From MGIIb-O1 sp002457595 (GTDB taxonomy: Archaea > Thermoplasmatota > Poseidoniia > Poseidoniales > Thalassarchaeaceae), in the NCBI GenBank assembly GCA_045568115.1, contig JBJLBO010000001.1:124001-188000 (forward strand): a DNA stretch of 64,000 nucleotides, read 5' to 3'. A program made the position numbers and the translations under genes. Shown here one piece after another: positions 1 through 9,187 of the stretch (position 1 is the first letter of the stretch; the number at the start of each line of letters is the position of its first letter). The notes below the pieces were generated by a model, which saw only the letters and a program-made list of their open reading frames with translations, made no database searches and had not been told where the DNA came from.

Positions 1-2153
1 ACGCCAGCAATGGCATTACTAATTGTTGAGTACTCATCAGGCATGTTTTGGAAATATACATCATTGTCACCCCAATCGCTGGAGACAAAAAGGCCAGTAG
101 TTTTTGCAATCTTATTTCCGGGATAATTGTGAGCAACATCGGAATTTGAATAGGACCAATACCAAGCATGACCACCCATTATCAGACCGCCGCCGGCAAG
201 CATGAATTCAGTCAATGCAGCATTGTCGGAATCATCATGACCATTCCAAAATTCATCAAGTAAGCAATCGATGCCACCGAGATCAGCAGGTGTAATGGAA
301 AAGTGAACATTATGCCCTGCGTCTCGCAATTCATCCTCAAAGCCATCAAAGCCAGCACCATAGGCTAATCCAACTTCGGCATTCTCACCGCAAACCCAAT
401 CAACTGCCCTTAGAGAGAAGGGGTGATCGGTGGAGTCAACCCAACTTTCGTGTCCATAACCCAACATCTTGCCTTTTCCAACATGTCCAGCAGATACTAC
501 AGGAATGCCACTTGACTCAAAGGCTACTGGGAATGCCCATTCACCAATAGGTAAGATTGGTGAAGGCCAGCCACCCCAATCGGCCTCAGTCATCCCCCTC
601 AGTAAGTCACTCTGATCAGCGCGTAAATCGTGAACCACAATCCAAATATTGAGAGCCACACTACCCCCTGTGTTGGTTGCTGTAATTGTATATTCAGTCC
701 AATCTGTACGATATGCAGGAGTGCCAGAAATGCTGCCATTTTCCAATAATAGCATCCCCTGAGGGAGGGGTGGCTCGATTGACCATGATTCAATATCTGG
801 CCCATCATTTGTTACCTGAATAAATATTGACTCATTCGAAGCAAAAGCAAAATCATTTCCTTCCCAATAAATAAGATCAGGTGGTGCACTGGTAATTTTG
901 AATCGGACTGTTGTATAGGTTGAACCACCGGTGTTGTTAGCCCAGATATTATGGGTTGACCAATCCTGAATATTTTCAGCGGTTCCTGAAATTGTTCCAT
1001 TATAGACATCAAAAATGAATCCTGAAGGAAGAACTGGTTCAATTTGCCAAGAATCTGGTGTACCACCTGAATAATTGGGTTCTATCCAACCAATACTTTG
1101 GTCTATCTCTAAGTCAATTTCGTAAGGTGAATATTGAATATTAGATACAGCAATGTCTGAAACGCTAATCAATACCTCAACATTGATTGAACCTGCTGTG
1201 TTTGTTGCTGTAACAAGATAAGTAGTGAGAGATTGTACAATACTTGGCGTCCCCCTAATCGAACCATCTATCTGATGAAGAGTCAGTCCATCTGGCAAGG
1301 GAGGTTCAACAGACCAAGACACTATCTCTCCACCACTGGTGAAAGGAATCTGCTGGAAGCTACTTCCTATCCTAAGTTCAAACCGATTCGCGTCATAACT
1401 CAGCCCCATGGGCGGGTCATGCAAAATAATAATTCGAATAATAACGCTTTCTTCACCAGCCTGATTGCTAGCAGTAATGGTATGGTTAGAATCGCCTAAG
1501 TGTGAAGGAGAACCCTCAATCGATCCATCTTGCAGCAGAATTATTCCATGAGGTAGTGAAGGGGACACACTCCAACTTTCGACATTTCCTCCACCTACAG
1601 AAGGAGGTAGAAGAGAGCAATACTTGTCTAACACACAATCAATTATAATGGAAGAATATTCAATATTAGAGGGAGGGGGTGAAATGATTTCAATATCTAT
1701 TGAGGTACTTATTGAACCCATGAAATTTGAGGCAACAATTGTGTATTTGGTATTCTGGGAAGGCGCAGTAGGAACTCCGAAAATAACACCTGTTTCTCTA
1801 TCTATAACAAGACCATTGGGTAAATTTGGATTGATGAGCCACGTATCAGGGCCATCTCCGAGAAATGATGGAGTCAGGGCCTGCATTTCATTTGCAACTT
1901 GTAATGTGATAGATTCTTCTCCATACGTCAAATCACTGGGTTTCGTCATTTGTCGACAAGAATCACCTGTGAATATCTCGTCTATGCGACAATCATCAGC
2001 AGTTATCGAGTCATCTACACAATCCGAATGATTAGGTTGTACGACACAATCAACAATATCTGGAAGTTCTTCCTGTTGGTCAAAAAGACCCATGCAACCC
2101 GAACTTAGCATCAAAAATGTAAGGAGAATTGCACAGTTGGCCTTAGTGCTCAT
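1..2153 (-). CDS. Secreted lipoprotein with Ig-like (He_PIG) repeats and a GATase-like domain, 3' end cut off
   Basis: The frame is open from an ATG at 2153 to the left window edge, so about 717 residues are visible and the C-terminus is missing. The first 20 residues form a lipoprotein signal ending in LSSGC, so Cys20 is the likely lipidated residue. About five putative Ig-like repeats follow, each with a core like SWSVEPPLPDGL followed by a GTP-type turn. The last ~200 visible residues include GHVGKGKMLGYGHESWV and AGGGLIMGGHAWYWS, which resemble the glutamine-amidotransferase-like domain found in front of M60-type (enhancin-like) metallopeptidases. The peptidase would lie beyond the window, so protease function is inferred only. 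A TATA-like stretch and a palindrome sit just upstream. Family identity is moderate. Confidence 0.7.
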   Translation of the reverse strand, partial: MSTKANCAILLTFLMLSSGCMGLFDQQEELPDIVDCVVQPNHSDCVDDSITADDCRIDEIFTGDSCRQMTKPSDLTYGEESITLQVANEMQALTPSFLGDGPDTWLINPNLPNGLVIDRETGVIFGVPTAPSQNTKYTIVASNFMGSISTSIDIEIISPPPSNIEYSSIIIDCVLDKYCSLLPPSVGGGNVESWSVSPSLPHGIILLQDGSIEGSPSHLGDSNHTITASNQAGEESVIIRIIILHDPPMGLSYDANRFELRIGSSFQQIPFTSGGEIVSWSVEPPLPDGLTLHQIDGSIRGTPSIVQSLTTYLVTATNTAGSINVEVLISVSDIAVSNIQYSPYEIDLEIDQSIGWIEPNYSGGTPDSWQIEPVLPSGFIFDVYNGTISGTAENIQDWSTHNIWANNTGGSTYTTVRFKITSAPPDLIYWEGNDFAFASNESIFIQVTNDGPDIESWSIEPPLPQGMLLLENGSISGTPAYRTDWTEYTITATNTGGSVALNIWIVVHDLRADQSDLLRGMTEADWGGWPSPILPIGEWAFPVAFESSGIPVVSAGHVGKGKMLGYGHESWVDSTDHPFSLRAVDWVCGENAEVGLAYGAGFDGFEDELRDAGHNVHFSITPADLGGIDCLLDEFWNGHDDSDNAALTEFMLAGGGLIMGGHAWYWSYSNSDVAHNYPGNKIAKTTGLFVSSDWGDNDVYFQNMPDEYSTISNAIAG

Positions 2154-2158
2154 AGTTC

Positions 2159-2177
2159 CGACCACCTATGGTGGTCG
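2159..2177. promoter_or_regulatory. Perfect 8-bp inverted repeat between a TATA-like box and a lipoprotein start
   Basis: The arms are cgaccacc and ggtggtcg around a 3-base centre. On the minus strand a TATA-like tatattta lies about 27 bases before the ATG at 2153, and the palindrome fills the space between them. It could be a DNA operator at the transcription start, or the hairpin of a glyA terminator. The sequence alone does not decide. Confidence 0.45.
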
Positions 2178-2204
2178 AAATAAATATACTCCAAGTCATC
2201 AATA

Positions 2205-3486
2205 TTACAGACTAGGGTATGCAGGCCCCTCTTCAAGACAATAATGAACAATTTGGAATTGTGACTTAAACTCTGCAACATCAGCACGCACACTTGCAGA
2301 ATCCTCTTCTGCAATCAATGAACGGGCAAAGAAATGGGCAACATCTTGCATCTCATCTACACCCATACCAACTCTAGTCAACTCAGGCACACCAAGCCGC
2401 AAACCACTAGGTCCTGACATAGCCTTGGTGTCTCCTGGAAGCATATTCATGTTAGTAATAATTCCACAGTCCTCAAGAATTTGGGCTGCTCGCATTCCGG
2501 CACCTGAATCAGGACCTCCATGACGAGTTAGCACCTGATGACTTTCTGTGAAGCCACGTTCCTCGGCGAGTACATCAAATCCTTCTGCAGATAATGCTGT
2601 ACCCAATGCCTTAGCATTCTCCACAATGTCACGAGCATAATCAACACCGTGGGCTTCAAACTCTGCTAGTGCAACAGCCTTTCCAGCCACATGATGAAGA
2701 TGGTATGATGAACAAGTCCCTGGGAATATCGAATTGTTTAGTTTCTTGTGGAAGGGCCTCGTCTTCCGAATCAGAAAGAACGAATCCACCCTGGGGTCCT
2801 GGGAAGGTTTTGTGGCTTGAACCAGTCATCACATCCGCACCCTCGTGTAGAGGGTCTTGGAATTGACCACCGGCAATTAGACCTAGAACATGCGCCCCGT
2901 CATACATAACTTTGGCACCTACCTCGTGAGCTGCATCAGATAGTTCTCGCAAGGGTGTAGGGAATAGGAATACCGATTGGCCAAAAAGAGCCAATTGAGG
3001 CTTGGTTTCTCTTATCAATTTACAGGCGGCATCAACATCAGGTTCCATTCGCTCTTCATCCCATGGATAAGTTACGAGATCAAGTCCTCGGAGCCCTACA
3101 GCACCCATTCGTGCGTGAGAAATATGTCCTCCATCTGCAGTTGAAACTGCTGTAATTGTGTCACCAGGTTTAACCAGTGCTTTCAGAGCACCAATATTTG
3201 ATACGGTTCCCGATGTTGACTGAATGTTAGCAAATCTGCAGTTGAATACACGCCTAGCAGATTCGATACCAATGCTCTCAATCGTATCAAAATCATCACA
3301 ACCTTGGTAGTAGCGTTTCCCAGGCAGGCCTTCTGCATATCTGCCATGAAGGTCCGAATTAACAGCTTTCGCGACGAGAGGAGATAGTATGTTTTCGCTG
3401 GCTATCATTGGTAAAGAATCTCGATAGTGGCGGCCCGAAGCCTCGACCGCTTCTTGAACTGCAGTAGCTTGTTCATGAGGATTCAT
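2205..3486 (-). CDS. glyA: Serine hydroxymethyltransferase, interrupted by a +1 frameshift
   Basis: SHMT converts serine plus tetrahydrofolate to glycine plus methylene-tetrahydrofolate using PLP. The N-terminal part (start 3486) contains PMIASEN, the TSGT cofactor region, YDGAHVLGL and the PLP-lysine region GSSHKTFPGPQGG. After about residue 255 that frame runs into a poor tail, and the good SHMT sequence (FPGTCSSYHLHHVAGKAVAL, then SGPSGLRLGVPELTR) continues in the next frame to 2205. The switch lies near 2722-2740, and one base must be skipped (+1). Joined, the product has a normal archaeal SHMT length of about 425 residues. Whether this is an assembly error, a real mutation or recoding cannot be told here. 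Glycine cleavage genes lie about 6 kb away. Confidence 0.88.
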
Positions 3487-3592
3487 ACCCTCTGCTTGAG
3501 CATTAGGTCAAAGAGGATGTTGGTTCAACCTTCAGGGAAATTACAGAGTCAATGTGGGTGAATTATTTCAATCCCGCCTCACTTCCTCGCCC

Positions 3593-6376
3593 ATGAACGG
3601 TTCTGCGAAGCCCCTGACTCTACTAATTGCCTTACTTCTAGTGATGATTCCACCAACTGTTTTGGCGGATGATTCGGATGGGGATGGGGTAGACGATTCA
3701 AACGATGCTTTTCCCAATGACCCTTGTGCAGATACTGACACAGATGGTGATGGAATGCCTGATTCGATTAGTTGCCCCGGGTCTGGAGGAGTAGTATCAT
3801 ACACTTCTTTTGAAGACCCGTTTACAATCTCCAATGTGTATTATACAGACACTGGTGACCAGAGTGTGGACCGATATCTCTGGAATAATATCAACGAACC
3901 TCATGTCGCTCATAACCAATCCACTGGCTCTGAAATGGGTTTCTCACTGTACTACGAGTCCACCGGTGGAGTGGGATTGACTGATGGCGACTACTTTGGA
4001 ACGGTGAACTACACTGGAACGGTTGGGAATTTCAGTCAAGGAACACAAGGATACCAGATGAGTGATGTTGATGGAACTGCAACCTTGACTCTTGACGATG
4101 TTACAGCGGATTCAATGACTTTCGATGTTTATGTTCAAGGTACAGGTAGCGGTAGTAATCCCAATAGCTACGAGAACGCAGACAATCTAATCATCAGATT
4201 TGTAGGAGGTTCCTCGACACTTGAGCTGGTAAATGTAACCGGCGCTACTGGATCCAGCAATAACGGTGGTTTTGCTCCCTACATGGGAATTTGGACTAGC
4301 TTCACTTCGAACATTAGCTCGCTTGGCCAGGGTAATTTAGAATTTGAATTCACTTCTAATTCAGGCAGTGAATCAGTCTACATCGATAATGTTACTTTCT
4401 CAAGCAGTAGCGGGGGTGGAACTGGAAGTACTACTCTAACTGAGGATTTAGATGATGATGATGATGGATGGAGTGACTTAGATGAAGCTGCATGTAATAC
4501 TAATTCTCTAGATAATTCATCAACTCCAGTTGACACAGATACCGATGGAACATGCAATGCCCTCGATAATGATGATGACGGAGATGGAGTAGACGATTCT
4601 AGTGATTGCGCACCTCTTGACTCAAGTGAGAGTTCGGACAATGATGGTGACGGAATCTGTGATGGTCAAGACACTGATGATGACAATGATGGCTCATCCG
4701 ACTCAACTGAAATTGCCTGTGGAAGTGACCCCATGGATGGAAGCAGTATTCCTATGGATACCGACAATGATGGGAATTGTGATGCCTTGGATGATGATGA
4801 TGACGGAGATGGCACCATTGACGCTAACGATTGTGCACCCTTAGACGGAAGTAAGGCAATTGATACAGATAATGATGGAATTTGCGACGTTGATGATGAT
4901 GATGACGATGGTGACTCGTGGACTGATCTAGAAGAAGCAGATTGTGGAACTGATCCGCTAGATGGAAACAGCATTCCAGCAGATTCTGACGGAGATGGAA
5001 TTTGTGATGTACTAGATCAGGATGATGATGGAGATGGATACATCAACTCACAGGATGCTTTTCCTTCTGACCCTACTGAATGGAATAACACAGATGCATC
5101 CTGTACAACTGAATGTATTGCAGATGCAATCGGTGACAACCAAGATACTGATGACGATGGTGATGGAGTACTCGATACAATCGATGCATTCCCACGTGAC
5201 TACACAGAATCTGCAGATACTGACGGTGATGGCATTGGAAACAATGCTGACACCGACGACGATGGAGATGGTGTAGAAGATACTATGGAAACTAATTGTG
5301 GTAGCGACCCTCGAGATGGAAGTAGTATTCCAGCAGATTATGATAATGATGGACTGTGTGATGTTCTAGATGATGATGATGATAACGACAACGTTCCCGA
5401 TTTGGATGATGCTTTCCCTCTAGACAATACTGAAGATACCGATACTGACGATGATGATATTGGAAATAATGCTGACACTGACGATGATGGAGATGGCGTA
5501 GAAGATAGTGTCGATTGTGCGCCTCTAGATGCCAGCGATTGGGATGATACTGACAACGACCAAATTTGTGACGGCCAAGATGACGATGATGATGGTGACG
5601 GGGTAGACGACAGTGTCGATTGCGCACCTCTAGATGTCAGCGATTGGGATGATACTGACAACGACCAAATTTGTGACGGTCAAGATGACGATGATGATGG
5701 AGATGGTGTTTCAGATGTTAACGAAATTGCTTGTGCATCGGATCCAAAAGATAGTTCCTCATTACCATTAGACTCAGACACGGATGGAGAATGTGACTCA
5801 ACTGACGAAGACGATGATGGAGATGGTATAGAAGATAGTGTCGATTGTGCTCCTCAAGACTCAAATGATTGGCTTGATACTGACAACGATGATTTGTGTG
5901 ATTCACAAGATAGCGATGACGATGGCGACTTGTGGCCTGATGATATAGAAACAAACTGCGGATCTGATACTCTTGATAGCAATTCTATTCCCGATGACTT
6001 GGATAATGATGGAATGTGTGATCTGCAAGATCCTGATGATGATGGAGATGGATTCGGAGATGCTGACGACGCATTTGAAAGAGATTCTACAGAATGGAGT
6101 GACTTCGACTCAGATGGCACAGGAGATAATGCAGATACAGATGATGATAACGATTCTTGGAGTGATTCAGATGAAGATTCCTGTGGGTCAAATTCACTGG
6201 ATTCATCATCCATCCCAGATGACATTGATGGTGATGGAATTTGTGATTCTTTAGATTCAGACAATACAGATGGACCTGATTATGTAGCCCCAGATGAGAC
6301 TCCTGGATTTGGGGCTATTCTAGGCACTCTAGCAATATTGTCAGCTATGCTAGTAGCTAGAAGACGAATTGAATGA
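3593..6376 (+). CDS. Acidic thrombospondin type 3 repeat surface protein with PGF-CTERM-like anchor
   Basis: A 927-residue secreted protein. I chose the ATG at 3593 because a clean signal peptide (PLTLLIALLLVMIPPTVLA) follows; a GTG at 3554 would add 13 residues. Residues ~20-270 include a jelly-roll-like region preceded by DSDGDGVDDSNDAFPNDPC. The rest is a long array of Asp-rich DxDxDG units with paired Cys (for example DTDNDGICD and DCAPLD), as in thrombospondin type 3 calcium-binding repeats. The C-terminus is TPGFGAILGTLAILSAMLVARRR, which matches the archaeal PGF-CTERM pattern (Pro-Gly-Phe, hydrophobic span, basic tail) processed by archaeosortase. It is likely a calcium-stabilised cell-surface protein. 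The stop codon abuts the encoded CCA of the convergent tRNA-Asn. Confidence 0.85.
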   Translation: MNGSAKPLTLLIALLLVMIPPTVLADDSDGDGVDDSNDAFPNDPCADTDTDGDGMPDSISCPGSGGVVSYTSFEDPFTISNVYYTDTGDQSVDRYLWNNINEPHVAHNQSTGSEMGFSLYYESTGGVGLTDGDYFGTVNYTGTVGNFSQGTQGYQMSDVDGTATLTLDDVTADSMTFDVYVQGTGSGSNPNSYENADNLIIRFVGGSSTLELVNVTGATGSSNNGGFAPYMGIWTSFTSNISSLGQGNLEFEFTSNSGSESVYIDNVTFSSSSGGGTGSTTLTEDLDDDDDGWSDLDEAACNTNSLDNSSTPVDTDTDGTCNALDNDDDGDGVDDSSDCAPLDSSESSDNDGDGICDGQDTDDDNDGSSDSTEIACGSDPMDGSSIPMDTDNDGNCDALDDDDDGDGTIDANDCAPLDGSKAIDTDNDGICDVDDDDDDGDSWTDLEEADCGTDPLDGNSIPADSDGDGICDVLDQDDDGDGYINSQDAFPSDPTEWNNTDASCTTECIADAIGDNQDTDDDGDGVLDTIDAFPRDYTESADTDGDGIGNNADTDDDGDGVEDTMETNCGSDPRDGSSIPADYDNDGLCDVLDDDDDNDNVPDLDDAFPLDNTEDTDTDDDDIGNNADTDDDGDGVEDSVDCAPLDASDWDDTDNDQICDGQDDDDDGDGVDDSVDCAPLDVSDWDDTDNDQICDGQDDDDDGDGVSDVNEIACASDPKDSSSLPLDSDTDGECDSTDEDDDGDGIEDSVDCAPQDSNDWLDTDNDDLCDSQDSDDDGDLWPDDIETNCGSDTLDSNSIPDDLDNDGMCDLQDPDDDGDGFGDADDAFERDSTEWSDFDSDGTGDNADTDDDNDSWSDSDEDSCGSNSLDSSSIPDDIDGDGICDSLDSDNTDGPDYVAPDETPGFGAILGTLAILSAMLVARRRIE
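5483..5692 (+). repeat. Near-identical 105-bp tandem duplication inside the Asp-rich repeat gene
   Basis: Two adjacent copies offset by 105 bases (35 codons) differ at only a few mostly silent sites, while other repeat units of the gene are much more diverged. Both encode DSVDCAPLD, then SDWDDTDNDQICDGQD. This points to a recent in-frame duplication. Confidence 0.8.
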
Positions 6377-6452
6377 TGGCGCCGACAGCAGGACTCGAAC
6401 CTGCGACCTGTGGATTAACAGTCCACCGCTCCACCAACTAAGCTATGTCGGC
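6377..6452 (-). tRNA. tRNA-Asn (anticodon GTT)
   Basis: The cloverleaf folds with a perfect 7-bp acceptor stem GCCGACA/TGTCGGC. The anticodon stem GTGGA/TCCAC holds loop CTGTTAA, giving anticodon GTT. The T-arm contains GGTTCGAGTCC. The 3' CCA is encoded (6377-6379) and directly touches the stop codon of the preceding convergent gene. No intron is visible. Confidence 0.95.
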
Positions 6453-6499
6453 CCAGCCCTGCGCCGGTTCTCCCCTTCATGAACGAATCGGCTGTAATG

Positions 6500-6784
6500 T
6501 CAAGACTCAGAATCGAGTAATCGCTGTTTGGCAGCAATTCCGCCCTCAGCACTGTATCCACCCAATGTGCCATCGCTACGAATTACTCTATGGCACGGTA
6601 CATCAGGAGCATCGGGGTTAGCAGCGCACGCATTTGCCACCGCTCTAGCTGAATTTGGATGACCAATTGCCTCGGCGATTTGCTTGTAGGTTCGAGTCTC
6701 TCCACGTGGAATCAACGTAAGTTGTTCCCAAACCTTTAGTTGGAAAGCTGTACCTTCCATCTCGATGTAATCACTCCCACTCAA
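6500..6784 (-). CDS. ogt: Methylated-DNA--protein-cysteine methyltransferase, short form
   Basis: A 94-residue protein equal to the catalytic C-terminal domain of O6-alkylguanine-DNA alkyltransferases or alkyltransferase-like proteins. It shows FQLKVWEQLTLIPRGETRTY, the helix-turn-helix region ARAVANACAANP and the active-site PCHRV with the acceptor Cys64. The true PCHR motif favours a methyl-accepting enzyme over the Trp-containing ATL type. It lacks the N-terminal ribonuclease-like domain of full-length Ogt. The start overlaps the end of guaA by 14 bases, so the two are probably co-transcribed. Confidence 0.9.
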   Translation of the reverse strand: MSGSDYIEMEGTAFQLKVWEQLTLIPRGETRTYKQIAEAIGHPNSARAVANACAANPDAPDVPCHRVIRSDGTLGGYSAEGGIAAKQRLLDSES

Positions 6785-7715
6785 TTGTGCCGGGTGGTTT
6801 GTGAGTTATGTCATATACAACTCTGTTGACCTGCCCCTTCAAGGTATTGGAAATCTCAGTACTGATTCTCGTAAGAACATCATGAGGGATTGGGGAATAT
6901 CTGGCACTCATGCCATCTAGACTGGCGACTGCTCGTACAACAATAGTCTCACCATGCACACGGGCATCTCCATGAACTCCGACTGATCTGACTGGCAATA
7001 AAGCAGCAAAATATTGCCACGGCAAGTCACATTCCCCCTCTGCTGCCGCCTCTTGAAGATGAGTTTCAACAATATGGCAGGCTTCACGGCAGGCTTCTAC
7101 TCGTGGACGAGTTAAGTCGCCCAAAACACGTACGGCAAGACCAGGGCCAGGAAATGGCTGGCGTTCACTAGACTTGATATTCAATTCACGTGCGATTTCT
7201 CTGACTTCATCCTTGTAGAATTCGTGCAGTGGTTCGACAATAGTCAAGTCTACATCTTCAGGAAGGCCACCAACATTGTGATGACTCTTGATAACATCTC
7301 TTTCGCCACCTCCAGATTCAATCCAGTCTGGTGCGATAGTTCCCTGAACTAGGAATTTAGCTCCGCAATAAGACTGCTCTTCTTCGAAAACCCGAATGAA
7401 TTGTTCACCGATTACCATGCGCTTGGCCTCTGGCTCAGTTACACCCTCTAAATGAGTGAAGAAACGTTCTGAGGCATCAACTACTTTGAGTTCTATTCCC
7501 ATTTCAGCGAACATTTCTCTTACTTCTTCTGTTTCACCCTTACGCATGAATCCAGTATCAACATAGACGCAGTGTAGCAGACTGCCGACAGCACGGTGAG
7601 CCAAGATTGCAGCAACCGTGCTGTCTATTCCTCCTGAACAAGCAATGATTGCAGTATCATCTATCTTAGACTGTAAGGCCTCTATAGCCTCATCAATGAG
7701 CATCTGGGTTTGCAT
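6771..7715 (-). CDS. guaA: GMP synthase, ATP-pyrophosphatase subunit (GuaAb)
   Basis: Archaeal GMP synthase is split; this is the 314-residue synthetase subunit that adenylates XMP and aminates it with ammonia from a separate glutaminase subunit not seen in this window. The PP-loop SGGIDST is at residues 27-33. ERQPFPGPGLAVRVLG and the C-terminal HKPPGTIEWE, both family hallmarks, are present. It lies 6 bases downstream of purE and overlaps ogt, forming a purine-linked run purE-guaA-ogt. Confidence 0.95.
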   Translation of the reverse strand: MQTQMLIDEAIEALQSKIDDTAIIACSGGIDSTVAAILAHRAVGSLLHCVYVDTGFMRKGETEEVREMFAEMGIELKVVDASERFFTHLEGVTEPEAKRMVIGEQFIRVFEEEQSYCGAKFLVQGTIAPDWIESGGGERDVIKSHHNVGGLPEDVDLTIVEPLHEFYKDEVREIARELNIKSSERQPFPGPGLAVRVLGDLTRPRVEACREACHIVETHLQEAAAEGECDLPWQYFAALLPVRSVGVHGDARVHGETIVVRAVASLDGMSARYSPIPHDVLTRISTEISNTLKGQVNRVVYDITHKPPGTIEWE

Positions 7716-7721
7716 TTGGCT

Positions 7722-8195
7722 TCATCCCTGTATTGATTCATCATCAGCGATAACTTTCGCAGTCATTTTGGCTCTGTATTCTGAATAAGCTGAAGCAAGG
7801 GTTGAATCATTAACTGCCAAAATCTGCACAGCCAATGCTCCTGCATTGTCTCCCCGATCGACACCTACGGTAGCAACTGGCATTCCGGGTGGCATCTGAA
7901 CTATCGAAAGTAGAGAATCAAGAGGGACCTTGCCACCAACTGGAACTCCTATTACAGGTAGATTAGTCATTGAGGCAATCACCCCTGGAAGTGCTGCTGC
8001 AACTCCGGCCATCCCAATGAAAACTTTGCAGCCAGAAGACTCTGCCGACTCAACAATTCCTTCGAGATACTTCGGTGCTCGGTGAGCGGAAGCAACTCTG
8101 ATTTCATAATCTACATCGAATTGATCTAGTACAGAACGGCACTTCTCAGCAATGGGTAAGTCGGACTTCGAACCTAGAACAACACAGATGTCCAT
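7722..8195 (-). CDS. purE: 5-(carboxyamino)imidazole ribonucleotide mutase / AIR carboxylase, catalytic subunit
   Basis: A 157-residue PurE that acts in de novo purine synthesis at the AIR-to-CAIR stage. Visible motifs are VVLGSKSD at residues 5-12, SAHRAP with the catalytic His38, and GMAGVAAALPGVIASMTNLP with the substrate loop. I chose the ATG at 8195, because the extension to a GTG at 8252 covers a palindrome and adds no PurE-like sequence. No purK is next to it, so whether it is a class I mutase or class II carboxylase is open. guaA follows after 6 bases. Confidence 0.93.
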   Translation of the reverse strand: MDICVVLGSKSDLPIAEKCRSVLDQFDVDYEIRVASAHRAPKYLEGIVESAESSGCKVFIGMAGVAAALPGVIASMTNLPVIGVPVGGKVPLDSLLSIVQMPPGMPVATVGVDRGDNAGALAVQILAVNDSTLASAYSEYRAKMTAKVIADDESIQG

Positions 8196-8225
8196 GCTTC
8201 GGCGGATTGCGGCCGGTACAAATGC

Positions 8226-8238
8226 CTGCCGTAGGCAG
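8226..8238. promoter_or_regulatory. Short inverted repeat upstream of purE
   Basis: The arms are ctgcc and ggcag around a 3-base centre, about 30 bases before the purE ATG. It resembles other inverted repeats with 3-base centres in this window (2159, 12052, 38400, 52268). A 5-bp arm could arise by chance. Confidence 0.25.
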
Positions 8239-8281
8239 TAACTCAAAATCACATAGCAATTTTAGACGCAAAAAAGGATAA

Positions 8282-9145
8282 TCACTCTTCCTCATCCATA
8301 TCTAGAAAACGTGTCGGCCACATCTCTCCTGAGATTTTTACAGGGGGGTTTTCAATAATTGACGCAAATCTCTCGTCAGATACAATTTCTTCAGAGAAAA
8401 GGTCGTGAAGAGTACCACCCCTATGCTTCAAAGTGAAGGCGATGAATGAGTCCTTTCCTCTTGTAACTCCAACTAAGGTAGCGGCGTATCCGGGAAGGAG
8501 TAATTCCCAATGTGCAATTGGTCCATTTCGGAATGTTCTAGAATCTCTTTCCCAACCATCACCAAGGAAATCTTCCGAGATGTCTTTACGATTTATTGGA
8601 AGTAACCAACGGGCTGAATTATGGCCTACACATTCTGTGATATTGGAAATTGTTCTATACTGAGCAAATCCAAAAATAAGATAGGCCAACCAACCAACGA
8701 GAGGGTCAATTAAGACATGAAGGAAGAACACTACAGTACCCAATATAATCAGATGAAATTCAAATGGAAACGTATCAAAGAATCCAGAACGTGCACGATT
8801 AACTAAGCCGTCTCTAAGACGAGAAAATGGTACTATGAGTAACAACCAACTAATTAGAAATAGAACCAAGGCTACATTCTGATCATCAGGAGTTCGTCCA
8901 GGAAATGCAAGAGGAAATGACGAAGCGATAAGGAAAAATGGCGCCCAAGCCGTTGTGTAGAGAATCATTGGTCCGAGAGGAGAGAGGCGTTGACGAATCC
9001 AACCACGACCGCCTTTTCGATTAGTAGTAGAACTCCAAGAAGAGGGTGGTTCTACCTCTCCTTTGATGTAGTCAGGAGCGGAATCGTGATTAGGAAACCA
9101 GTGTGATTCACCACACAACCATTCTGAATCGCGAGCCGCTTGCAC
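8282..9145 (-). CDS. Membrane protein of unknown function
   Basis: A 287-residue protein I do not recognise. The N-terminal ~55 residues are polar (ESHWFPNHDSAPDYIKGE), which suggests a cytosolic head. About four hydrophobic segments follow (around 58-80, 90-108, 128-150 and 152-170), then a soluble C-terminal half of ~120 residues. The start is a GTG at 9145. Translation of the same frame upstream to the gcvPB stop also reads like protein (KYEQAYRQYV), so the true start may differ. It directly follows gcvPB in the same frame after tandem TGA stops and may share its transcript. Confidence 0.65.
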   Translation of the reverse strand: MQAARDSEWLCGESHWFPNHDSAPDYIKGEVEPPSSWSSTTNRKGGRGWIRQRLSPLGPMILYTTAWAPFFLIASSFPLAFPGRTPDDQNVALVLFLISWLLLIVPFSRLRDGLVNRARSGFFDTFPFEFHLIILGTVVFFLHVLIDPLVGWLAYLIFGFAQYRTISNITECVGHNSARWLLPINRKDISEDFLGDGWERDSRTFRNGPIAHWELLLPGYAATLVGVTRGKDSFIAFTLKHRGGTLHDLFSEEIVSDERFASIIENPPVKISGEMWPTRFLDMDEEE

Positions 9146-9187
9146 ATATTGTCGGTAAGCCTGCTCATATTTGGTTGGAAGTACTCA

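Noticed and set aside
2205..3486. Programmed +1 frameshift in glyA as a firm claim
   Set aside because: No known shift signal is visible and a single-base assembly error explains the data equally well; it is kept as an open question.
4378..6264. Several long minus-strand and off-frame open frames across the Asp-rich repeat gene, rich in Ser or Met
   Set aside because: They are shadows of the GAT/GAC-rich repeat; their low-complexity products mirror the codons of the real gene and have no start signals or domains.
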